Part shown: positions 1 through 4,847 of the stretch, piece after piece
Position numbering within the stretch: position 1 is the stretch's first letter
How the letters are laid out: the number at the start of each line of letters is the position of its first letter
Source of the DNA: Pseudarthrobacter sp.
Lineage (GTDB): Bacteria; Actinomycetota; Actinomycetes; Actinomycetales; Micrococcaceae
DNA length: 5,074 nucleotides
Direction of reading: 5' to 3'
Assembly (NCBI GenBank): GCA_013362385.1
Contig: JABFWC010000147.1
Coordinates: 1 to 5,074 of the forward strand
Notes under the pieces: generated by a model
What the model was told of the DNA's origin: nothing
Database searches by the model: none
Seen by the model: the letters and a program-made list of their open reading frames with translations, nothing else
Position numbers and translations under genes: made by a program

Positions 1-102
1 GAAGGAATCGGCACCCTCCTGGCCATCGCCGGCCTGGTCCGGACGGCACCCAGGCGGCGGGCCGCCGTCGTGGAGCGTCCGACGCCGAGACCCGGCACCT
101 GA
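1..102 (+). CDS. C-terminal end of a probable membrane protein (partial)
   Basis: The first reading frame is open from the window edge to a TGA at 100-102, giving 33 residues. It begins with a short hydrophobic stretch (GTLLAIAGLV, residues 4-13), followed by an arginine- and proline-rich tail (RTAPRRRAAVVERP and onward). A hydrophobic segment followed by a basic tail is what the last membrane helix and cytoplasmic end of an integral membrane protein look like. The family cannot be named from so little sequence. The gene lies 76 bases upstream of the CDP-alcohol phosphatidyltransferase on the same strand, so the two could be co-transcribed. The possibility that this is a chance open frame cannot be excluded. 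Confidence 0.5.
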   Translation, partial: EGIGTLLAIAGLVRTAPRRRAAVVERPTPRPGT

Positions 103-178
103 GGCAAACCTTCGGATCCGGGGCAGGGCGGATGGCCGCGCCCGCGGGCCGTTGCTAGCATGCGAGGGGAGGTGGGAG

Positions 179-994
179 ATGGACAGCGCAGCTGAGCGGG
201 CCGTCCCGGACGCCCTCGCCGCCGTTGCCGCGTTCGGCGTTTCGGCACTGTGGCTTGTCTCCCTCTCCCCCGCCGGACTGGTGCTGCAGCTGGCCGGTCT
301 GTGCGCTGGCGCGTTGGTGACCGGGGCCGCCGTCGCATCCATCCTGCGGCGCATCCCGCGTTTCTCCACGCCCGCGGACCGGGTGACCCTGCTGCGCGCC
401 CTCCTCGCCGCCCTCTGTGCCGTCCTCGCCGTGCCGCAACTGCTGACCGGGCGTCCTCCGGACCTCCTCCTGGTGGTGCTGGGCGGCGCCGCGTTCCTGC
501 TCGACGCGTTGGACGGTCCCATCGCGCGGCGCACCGGAACGGCCTCGGCGGCGGGCGCGCGTTTCGATGCGGCCACGGACGCCGCCCTGGTCCTCGTCCT
601 GTCCGCGGCGGCGGCCGGCGTCGTGGGTCCCTGGACCCTGGCGATCGGGGCAATGTACTACGTGTTCGTGGTCCTCGGATTCTTCCGGCCACACCTGCGC
701 GAACCACTACCGCGCAGCGCGGTGCGCAAGGCGATCGGGGCGTTCCAGCCGTTCGCGCTGCTGGTCGCGCTGCTGCCGGACCTGCCCGCAGCCGCCGCAA
801 CCGCTTTCACCGCCGCGGCACTTGCCTCGCTCACGTCCTCGTTCGCCCGCGACACGATGCTGCTGGAACGGCGGCACCGTGCCGGGCTCGTGGATGCGGG
901 GGCGCTGCCGGACGGCACCGAGCAACAGACGAACGTCGCGGCTGCTTTTAGCCGAGGTTCGCGAGGGCCGGGGCGAGTTCCGTCAGCGCGGTAA
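179..994 (+). CDS. CDP-alcohol phosphatidyltransferase family membrane enzyme
   Basis: This 271-residue integral membrane protein belongs to the family that transfers a phosphatidyl group from a CDP-linked lipid to an alcohol acceptor, as in phospholipid synthesis. The family signature is complete: D109-x2-D112-G113-x2-A116-R117-x8-G126-x3-D130-x3-D134. The aspartates bind the catalytic metals and the CDP moiety. Several hydrophobic segments lie around it (roughly residues 12-54, 70-90, 96-110, 135-170 and 188-224). The ATG at 179 is preferred over an in-frame TTG at 152 because a purine-rich AGGGGAGG site sits just upstream (164-171). The acceptor alcohol cannot be told from sequence; phosphatidylglycerophosphate, cardiolipin or inositol-type products are all possible. 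The last ~16 residues are polar, rich in R, S and G, and overlap the convergent HAD gene, so the C-terminus may be an extension past the ancestral stop. Confidence 0.85.
   Translation: MDSAAERAVPDALAAVAAFGVSALWLVSLSPAGLVLQLAGLCAGALVTGAAVASILRRIPRFSTPADRVTLLRALLAALCAVLAVPQLLTGRPPDLLLVVLGGAAFLLDALDGPIARRTGTASAAGARFDAATDAALVLVLSAAAAGVVGPWTLAIGAMYYVFVVLGFFRPHLREPLPRSAVRKAIGAFQPFALLVALLPDLPAAAATAFTAAALASLTSSFARDTMLLERRHRAGLVDAGALPDGTEQQTNVAAAFSRGSRGPGRVPSAR
939..954. repeat. Short inverted repeat in the convergent overlap
   Basis: CGGCT (939-943) and AGCCG (950-954) form a 5-bp stem around a six-base loop, GCTTTT. The site contains the TAA stop of the minus-strand HAD gene (948-950). It lies where the two convergent genes overlap, a position expected for a bidirectional transcription end. 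The stem is short and no T-run follows it on either strand, so terminator function is doubtful. Confidence 0.25.
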
Positions 995-1628
995 CGGTGA
1001 GTTCCGGGGACTGAAAGTACGACGGATAGTCCGCTCCGGCACGGTTTATCCATGCCGTACGGAGCCCGGCCCTGGCAGCCCCATGAATGTCCCACGGGTG
1101 CACGGCGACGAGCAGCATGTTGGCCGGCGTTGTTCCGGCCGCCTGGGCAGCATATTCGTAGGCGCCCTTGGCGGGCTTCCATGCCGGTGCGTCCTCCACG
1201 GACAGGAGCATCTCGAACTGCCCCCGGATGCCGCCGGCGACGAACAACTTGTCCGCCATGCCCGCCGCGCCGTTGGTCAGGGTGACCAGCCGGTGCCCGG
1301 CGGCGGCGAGGGCGTGCACTCCGTCGGCGACGTCCGGATGGAGCGCCAGGTTCCGCATGGCTTCCATGACGCGGCCGACGGCGGCATCCAGGTCTCCGCC
1401 CGTCCCTTCCGCGGTGAGCAGGTTGCGGAGGGCTTCGGCTCCAACGGTGGCAAAGGCCGGGTTGTCACCGCTGGCGGTGAGGGCGAACCCGTCGCGCAGG
1501 AGCGTGGCGAACCAGAGCCTGGCGAGTTCCCTGGGGGCTCCGATGGAGGCAAAGGCATCCCCCAGCGGGGCCATATCCGAGAGGGTCTCGTTGACGTCGA
1601 AAACAATGACCAAGGGTTCCGCAGGCAT
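948..1628 (-). CDS. HAD-superfamily hydrolase, type II haloacid-dehalogenase-like
   Basis: A 226-residue soluble protein of normal length for L-2-haloacid dehalogenases, which hydrolyse carbon-halogen bonds through an aspartyl-ester intermediate. HAD motif I is FDVNETL, with nucleophile D11 and T15. Motif II is TLTNG (T118), motif III is K151 with Y157, and motif IV contains W179-D180, followed by TAWINR (191-196). Known dehalogenases carry an arginine after the WL pair near residue 41 and Ser and Asn in an SSNAWD-type motif IV. Here the corresponding residues appear to be A41, A175 and H177, so the substrate may not be a haloacid. An AAAGGA ribosome site (1633-1638) precedes the only plausible ATG. 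The gene follows the two fluoride channel genes on the same strand after 89 bases, so it may be read through from them. Its 3' end overlaps the convergent phosphatidyltransferase by 47 bases. Family membership is sure; substrate is not. Confidence 0.88.
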   Translation of the reverse strand: MPAEPLVIVFDVNETLSDMAPLGDAFASIGAPRELARLWFATLLRDGFALTASGDNPAFATVGAEALRNLLTAEGTGGDLDAAVGRVMEAMRNLALHPDVADGVHALAAAGHRLVTLTNGAAGMADKLFVAGGIRGQFEMLLSVEDAPAWKPAKGAYEYAAQAAGTTPANMLLVAVHPWDIHGAARAGLRTAWINRAGADYPSYFQSPELTVTALTELAPALANLG

Positions 1629-1649
1629 GTTGTCCTTTCGTTCCGCAGT

Positions 1650-1662
1650 GCAACAGTATTGC
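1650..1662 (-). promoter_or_regulatory. Possible operator/-10 region of the HAD gene
   Basis: The 13-base element GCAACAGTATTGC is an imperfect palindrome with GCAA/TTGC arms, 21 bases upstream of the HAD start codon. On the minus strand it contains AATACT (1655-1660), which resembles a -10 box. This would give a leader of about 20 bases with a good ribosome site. No convincing -35 box lies 16-18 bases further upstream. It may be a repressor site, a weak promoter or chance. Confidence 0.2.
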
Positions 1663-1717
1663 GATGCTCCAACCAAAACGCGGGCAAGGCAATAGCACCA
1701 TATGGGTGGATCCGCGA

Positions 1718-2095
1718 TTAGAGGAGCCCGCCCAGGCCCAGGCCGGCCGCCGCGGCGGCCACGGCGAGGACCGCGGTACCCATTCCGTTCAGGAGGGCCA
1801 GCCCGGTGCGCCGGGACTGGACCAGGCGGACGGTTTCGAAGCTCGCCGTGCTGAAAGTGGTGTAACCGCCGAGGAACCCGGTGCCGGCGATGGCCTGGAG
1901 TTCCGGGGGTGCGGCGTCGACGATCACCGCTCCGGCGATCAGGCCAAGGAGGAATGAGCCCGTGACGTTGATGGCGATGGTTGCCACGGGCAGGGCGCTG
2001 CGGAGCCTGGCCCGGATGAGGCCGTCGACGACGAAGCGGGTTCCGGCGCCGAGGCCGCCGGCAAGTCCGACCAGCGCGATGACGAGGGCGTTCAT
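1718..2095 (-). CDS. crcB: CrcB/Fluc fluoride channel subunit (second of pair)
   Basis: This 125-residue, four-helix membrane protein is a normal-length Fluc subunit, part of a dimeric channel that lets toxic cytoplasmic fluoride leave the cell. Family marks are the polar N43 in the helix-2 motif AINVTGSFLLG and the helix-3 motif GTGFLGGYTTFST (71-83). The first pore phenylalanine of TTFSTF is kept (F81), but the second is A84. Charges lie in loop 1-2 (R20, R28, R30, R32) and loop 3-4 (R90, R95, R96), while loop 2-3 is acidic (D60, E65). By the positive-inside rule both termini are outside, opposite to its partner. Its ATG overlaps the partner's TGA (ATGA, 2092-2095), and an AGGGGAGG ribosome site lies at 2102-2109 inside that gene. 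This arrangement suggests coupled translation and equal amounts. It is the last gene of the riboswitch-controlled operon. Confidence 0.93.
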   Translation of the reverse strand: MNALVIALVGLAGGLGAGTRFVVDGLIRARLRSALPVATIAINVTGSFLLGLIAGAVIVDAAPPELQAIAGTGFLGGYTTFSTASFETVRLVQSRRTGLALLNGMGTAVLAVAAAAAGLGLGGLL

Positions 2096-2592
2096 CGGCT
2101 GCCTCCCCTGCGGCGGTGCTGCCCGGCGGCCAGCGCGATCCCCGCCACGGTGGCTGCTGCCCCGCCCAGCAGGGTGGCGCCAACGTACACCAGCGCATCC
2201 GCGGGGCGCCCCGTCCCCAGCAGAGTGGTGGTTTCCAGGGCCAGCGTGCTGTAAGTGGTGAAGGCGCCCATGAAGCCGGTGCCGGCGAGCAGGCGGAGGA
2301 TCCTGCGCCGCCCGGCGTCCGGGCCGCGGCGGACCAGGCCCTCGAGCAGCGCCCCGAGCAGGAAGGCCCCGGCCAGGTTGATGGCCAGGGTGGGCAAGGG
2401 CCAGCCGCCCGGGGCCGGCAGGACGGCGCCCAGGGCGTAGCGGGCAAGGGCACCGAATATGCCGCCGAGGACGACGACGGCCACGAACCCCGGGTGCAGG
2501 TGGACCGCGCGGTGGGTCCTCGCCTCGCCGAGCGTCCCGGCGTCCGGGTCACCGGTTGCGGGGCCGGCGGCGTCGCTGTTGATGGGCAGCAT
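2092..2592 (-). CDS. crcB: CrcB/Fluc fluoride channel subunit (first of pair)
   Basis: A 166-residue Fluc-family subunit with a polar N-terminal extension of about 34 residues before helix 1. Family marks are G47-A48-L49-A50-R51 at the end of helix 1, N72 in AINLAGAFLLG of helix 2, and GTGFMGAFTTYST (104-116) in the broken helix 3. The usual TTFSTF phenylalanines are replaced by Y114 and L117. Loop 2-3 is very basic (R88, R89, R95-R97, R100), and so is the C-terminus (R160-R162, R166). Loops 1-2 and 3-4 carry little charge between the helices. The positive-inside rule therefore puts both termini in the cytoplasm, opposite to the downstream subunit, which fits an antiparallel heterodimer. The ATG shares one base with the TGA of the stress-protein gene (TGATG), preceded by a GGGGAGGG ribosome site (2599-2606). 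The upstream extension is of unknown role and a later start is possible, but the ribosome site favours this one. Confidence 0.93.
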   Translation of the reverse strand: MLPINSDAAGPATGDPDAGTLGEARTHRAVHLHPGFVAVVVLGGIFGALARYALGAVLPAPGGWPLPTLAINLAGAFLLGALLEGLVRRGPDAGRRRILRLLAGTGFMGAFTTYSTLALETTTLLGTGRPADALVYVGATLLGGAAATVAGIALAAGQHRRRGGSR

Positions 2593-3140
2593 CAGCGGCC
2601 CTCCCCGCCGCGCTGCTTGGCGTGCGGTTTCGGGTACGGGGCGAGCGGCACCACCAGGACGGGCCGGTGCTGGCGGTGCGTCAGATGGACTGCCACCGAC
2701 CCCACCAGCAGTTCCTCAAGGCGTGCACCGAGACCGCGTTCGCGGGTTCCGACGACGATGACCGACGCGTCGCGTGACTCCGCCAGCCGGCCCAGCGCCC
2801 GGGCCGGGTCCCCCGCCAGCGTCACGAAGGACCAGCGGACCCCGGCGCCCTCCAGTGCTTCCTGCAGGCGCTCCCGGATGCCGGCGCTGATGCCTTCGAT
2901 ATCGTCGTCGATGCCGTCCGGATCGATCGGCAGCGCCTCGACCCGCCCGTCGGGTTCCTCGGCGAGGTAGGTGGTGACGTCCACGTACGCGCAGACCAGC
3001 TCCACGTCCAGGCTGACGGCGAGTTCCGCGGCGCGGTGCGCGACGGCAAGGGGCTGGCCGGGCACCACGCCCGTCAGCACCGGTCCGGTGATCTTCCGCG
3101 GAACGTACGCGGGGCCGGGGTGGTCGGCGGGGGTGTTCAT
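2592..3140 (-). CDS. Universal stress protein (UspA) family, first gene of the fluoride operon
   Basis: A 182-residue cytoplasmic protein with one Usp domain. The first strand is near residues 20-26 (PVLTGVV). An acidic stretch (D73-D80) follows, then the second half with FVTLAGDPARAL (105-116), the strand ASVIVVGTR (125-133), GSVAVHL (147-153) and the closing strand PVLVVP (160-165). This order is typical of UspA proteins. Canonical ATP-binding members show an early Asp and the motif G-x2-G-x9-G-S/T. Here the early position reads VVPGQP, the second glycine is E134, and the spacing to G147-S148 is longer, so nucleotide binding may be changed or absent. The start has an AGGAGA ribosome site at 3145-3150. 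The gene lies directly behind the fluoride riboswitch and overlaps the first channel gene by one base, so it should be made in response to fluoride. Its own role there is unknown. Confidence 0.88.
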   Translation of the reverse strand: MNTPADHPGPAYVPRKITGPVLTGVVPGQPLAVAHRAAELAVSLDVELVCAYVDVTTYLAEEPDGRVEALPIDPDGIDDDIEGISAGIRERLQEALEGAGVRWSFVTLAGDPARALGRLAESRDASVIVVGTRERGLGARLEELLVGSVAVHLTHRQHRPVLVVPLAPYPKPHAKQRGGEGR

Positions 3141-3202
3141 GGGCTCTCCTGTCGGATCCGCGCGGGCACGGTCCTACCTTCGTACCAGCGAAAGCAGGAA
3201 CC
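3141..3202 (-). promoter_or_regulatory. Candidate translational expression platform of the riboswitch
   Basis: The leader between aptamer and start codon holds the Shine-Dalgarno CAGGAG (3146-3151). In the transcript, GGUUCCUG (3195-3202), which includes the 3' strand of the aptamer pseudoknot, can pair with it. UUCCUG pairs with CAGGAG (one G-U), and after a two-base AG bulge GG pairs with CC at 3142-3143. Forming the pseudoknot would remove this partner and free the ribosome site, so fluoride would switch translation on. A separate hairpin, GGUACG/CGUGCC (3165-3186), lies between. No T-run follows any stem, which argues against a transcription terminator. The mechanism is inferred from pairing alone. 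Confidence 0.45.
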
Positions 3203-3276
3203 ATCAGCCAGGGGGGGCGGTTCGAACAGGCCCGCAAAGGTATTGCGGCGGACCGTTCAGGCGGGATCCATCACCG
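3194..3276 (-). promoter_or_regulatory. Fluoride riboswitch (crcB motif) with inserted stem-loop
   Basis: Reading the minus strand from 3276, the first 22 bases align without gaps to the fluoride aptamer of Thermotoga petrophila as I recall it. P2 is GGTG (3272-3275) with CGCC (3260-3263). Between its strands are AT and the pseudoknot strand GGATCC (3264-3269), then the AAC linker (3255-3257). The 3' part is GGC-TGAT-GGTTCC-T (3196-3209). GGATCC pairs with GGTTCC (3197-3202) at five of six positions, with one U-U mismatch. Bases matching those reported to line the fluoride/Mg2+ pocket (A6, U7, G8, U41, G42) are all present, as are U38, A40 and U48. A short P3, GCC/GGC, uses 3216-3218 and 3207-3209 with a C-rich loop. 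Between linker and P3 sit about 35 extra bases (3220-3254) with their own hairpin. The element precedes two fluoride channel genes, which strongly supports the call. Confidence 0.9.
3220..3254 (-). repeat. Extra hairpin inserted in the riboswitch P2-P3 linker
   Basis: On the minus strand a perfect 6-bp stem, CCGCAA (3243-3248) and TTGCGG (3232-3237), encloses a five-base loop. An outer helix CGGTCCG (3249-3255) with CGAACCG (3218-3224) pairs at six of seven positions. GAAC occurs at both borders (3255-3258 and 3220-3223). Removing one copy plus the intervening bases restores a compact aptamer. It could be a small insertion, a local duplication or an enlarged P3-side arm. Confidence 0.6.
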
Positions 3277-3284
3277 TGGAACAG

Positions 3285-3290
3285 AGCCTA
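3285..3290 (-). promoter_or_regulatory. Possible -10 box of the fluoride operon
   Basis: TAGGCT on the minus strand matches the TAnnnT pattern of a -10 box. It would place the transcript start at about 3277-3279, just where the aptamer begins. No good -35 box is seen at the usual spacing; TTGTGG (3312-3317) is 21 bases away, which is too far. The placement is attractive but the motif is weak. Confidence 0.25.
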
Positions 3291-3332
3291 CAGGCACCGA
3301 CACCGGAGCCGCCACAACGCGGTCAGTCCTGC

Positions 3333-4673
3333 TCACGTCCGCGCCTCCGGCGCGGACTGCACCGCGGGTGCCGGCAGGAGGTAATGCCGGAACCAGTCCC
3401 CGGCAAGCGTGGCGGCCATTGCCAGGGTTCCGGGTTCTTCGAAAAGGTGCGTGGCGCCCGGGACGACTTCCAGCCGCGCCGGTGCGGCCATTTGTGCCAT
3501 GGCCTGCCGGTTTAGGGCCAGCACCTGGGTATCGTCGCCGCCAACGATGAGGAGGGCGGGTGCCCGCACGCCGGAGAGCCGCGGACCTGCCAGGTCCGGC
3601 CGGCCGCCCCGTGAGACGACTGCCGCAACCCGTGATCCCGGTTCGGCCGCCGCCCACAGCGCCGCGGCCGCGCCGGTACTCGCCCCGAAGTAGCCAACGC
3701 GCGCGGCATAGGTGTCCTGCCGCGATTCCAGCCAGGCGGTCGCCAGGACCAGCCGCCGCGCGAGCAGGCCGATGTCGAACACGTTGGCCCGGTTGACCTC
3801 CTCGTCCGGCGTCAGCAGATCCAGCAGCAGCGTGCCGAGGCCGGCTCCGTTGAGGACCGAGGCGACGAACCGGTTGCGCGGGCTGTGCCGGCTGCTGCCG
3901 CTGCCGTGGGCGAACAGGACGGTTGCGCCGCAGCCGCGGGGCAGGTACAGGTTGCCGTGCAGGGTCAACCGTCCCGAAGTGATCTCCACTTCCTGGTCCA
4001 GCGCGGCGTCGGCCCCGTTCTGCCGGGGGTGCTGCGCGGGCCGGGCCGCGGCGTCGAGCAGCTGCACCACCTCGCCGTCCTCGGTGGGCGAGAAGTCGTG
4101 GTAGTAGTAGCCCACGGCCTGGAAGTTCTGGGGCGAAAGCAGGCAGACGACGTCGTCCGGTTCCTTCAGCTCGACGACGGCACGGGCAGGAGCAACAGGG
4201 GCCGCCAGGACCACCTTTGCAGCGCCAAGCTGCCTGGCCACCTGGCAGGCGACCCTCGCGGTGGAGCCTGTGGCGATGCCGTCATCGACAATGACCGCCG
4301 TACGGCCGGCCAGGTCCACGCGGCGGCGGCCCTGGCGGAACCGCGTCACCCGGCTCTCCAGCAGCGCGCGCTCCTGGCGTTCCACCTGCCGCAGGTCCTC
4401 CTCGCTGACGCGGGCCAGGGAGATGGTCCGTGGATCCAGCACCCGGGTGTCGCCCTCCCCGATGGCCCCCATGGCCACCTCGGGCTGGAACGGGACGCCG
4501 AGCTTGCGTACCACGATCACGTCAAGCGGCGCATCGAGGGCTTTGGCCACCTCGAAGGCCACCGGGACGCCGCCGCGGGGCAGGCCCAGCACCACCACGT
4601 CCTGTCCGCGCAGGCCCGCGAGCCTCTTGCCCAGCCGCCGGCCGGCGTCGGCCCTGTTAAGGAACCCAGCCAT
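3333..4673 (-). CDS. Phosphoribosyltransferase / alpha-beta hydrolase (dienelactone-hydrolase-like) fusion
   Basis: A 446-residue soluble protein with two domains. Residues 1-210 are a type I phosphoribosyltransferase: VVVLGLPRGGVPVAFEVA (26-43), VRKLGVP (55-61), and the PRPP-binding loop VIVDDGIATGST (127-138). Residues about 228-432 are an alpha/beta hydrolase: LFAHGSGSSRHSPRN near the oxyanion hole (253-267), nucleophile elbow G330-A-S332-T-G334, a likely acid at D380 or D381 in GGDD, and H409 in GATHLF. Both active sites look intact. Mycobacteria and other actinobacteria have similar fusions; their substrates are not firmly known to me. The ATG at 4673 is chosen because the phosphoribosyltransferase fold begins there (MAGFLNR); 47 codons of open frame upstream look non-coding and overlap another frame. 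The ribosome site is weak (GGGTGA), so coupling to the overlapping small upstream frame is plausible. Confidence 0.88.
   Translation of the reverse strand: MAGFLNRADAGRRLGKRLAGLRGQDVVVLGLPRGGVPVAFEVAKALDAPLDVIVVRKLGVPFQPEVAMGAIGEGDTRVLDPRTISLARVSEEDLRQVERQERALLESRVTRFRQGRRRVDLAGRTAVIVDDGIATGSTARVACQVARQLGAAKVVLAAPVAPARAVVELKEPDDVVCLLSPQNFQAVGYYYHDFSPTEDGEVVQLLDAAARPAQHPRQNGADAALDQEVEITSGRLTLHGNLYLPRGCGATVLFAHGSGSSRHSPRNRFVASVLNGAGLGTLLLDLLTPDEEVNRANVFDIGLLARRLVLATAWLESRQDTYAARVGYFGASTGAAAALWAAAEPGSRVAAVVSRGGRPDLAGPRLSGVRAPALLIVGGDDTQVLALNRQAMAQMAAPARLEVVPGATHLFEEPGTLAMAATLAGDWFRHYLLPAPAVQSAPEART
3337..3357 (-). terminator. 9-bp inverted repeat at the end of the fusion gene
   Basis: GTCCGCGCC (3337-3345) and GGCGCGGAC (3349-3357) form a perfect nine-base-pair, all-but-one GC stem with a three-base loop. 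It covers the last codons of the fusion gene, ending two bases before its TGA (3333-3335). No T-run follows on the minus strand. It may act as a U-tract-less terminator or an RNA 3'-end stabiliser that separates this unit from the fluoride operon starting about 55 bases on. Confidence 0.4.
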
Positions 4674-4833
4674 CCCCGTCACCCGCCTGTGGGTCGAATT
4701 CGATCTGCCCGGTGGCGGGCTCCGCCATGGCCTCCGTTGCCGCGCGGGCGGGCAGGTGCCCGGCGTAGCTGTCATCCGCAGCCCCGACCAGGCCGGTCCC
4801 GGATCCCGCGTCATGACGCAGCACTTCGGCCAT
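4657..4833 (-). CDS. Possible small acidic protein of unknown function
   Basis: A 58-codon frame from ATG at 4833 to TAA at 4657-4659. It starts 14 bases after the SPW-protein stop and overlaps the start of the fusion gene by 17 bases, an operon-like position. About 78% of its codons end in G or C, and second positions are less GC-rich, as in real genes here. The product is acidic (ten D/E against two R, no K), with GSGTGLVGAADDSYAG early and a GQIEFDPQAGDGDGWVP end. There is no signal peptide, membrane helix or recognised domain. The ribosome site is weak (GGGA in GCGGGAATCC). It may instead be a translated leader for the fusion gene, or a chance frame. Confidence 0.4.
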   Translation of the reverse strand: MAEVLRHDAGSGTGLVGAADDSYAGHLPARAATEAMAEPATGQIEFDPQAGDGDGWVP

Positions 4834-4847
4834 GGCGGATTCCCGCG

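Noticed and set aside
1695..1709. CACC-loop-GGTG repeat after the second crcB gene as a terminator
   Set aside because: The stem has only four pairs and no T-run follows, so termination before the HAD gene cannot be supported.
948..2552. One very long minus-strand open frame joining the HAD gene to 300 further N-terminal residues
   Set aside because: Only the part from the ATG at 1628 is gene-like. The upstream part is an arginine- and proline-rich shadow of the two crcB genes, which are in other frames with their own starts and ribosome sites.
2116..2970. Long plus-strand open frame across the crcB and stress-protein genes
   Set aside because: Its composition (Q, G, R, P runs with no fold) is that of an antisense shadow in high-GC DNA, and both recognised families are on the other strand.
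3211..3217. Run of seven G (C in the transcript) inside the riboswitch as a sequencing error
   Set aside because: It falls in the loop of P3, where length can vary, and no reading frame depends on it, so there is no evidence of an error.
114..4804. Seven GGATCC sites in 5 kb, more than the roughly two expected by a simple base-composition estimate
   Set aside because: They lie in unrelated coding and intergenic positions with no common spacing. Apart from the two in the riboswitch leader I see no shared function; a genome-wide count would be needed.
4674..4814. 47-residue N-terminal extension of the phosphoribosyltransferase fusion
   Set aside because: The extension is low-complexity (R, P, S, T rich), resembles no domain, and lies in a poorer coding frame than the overlapping 58-codon frame; the family fold starts at the ATG at 4673.
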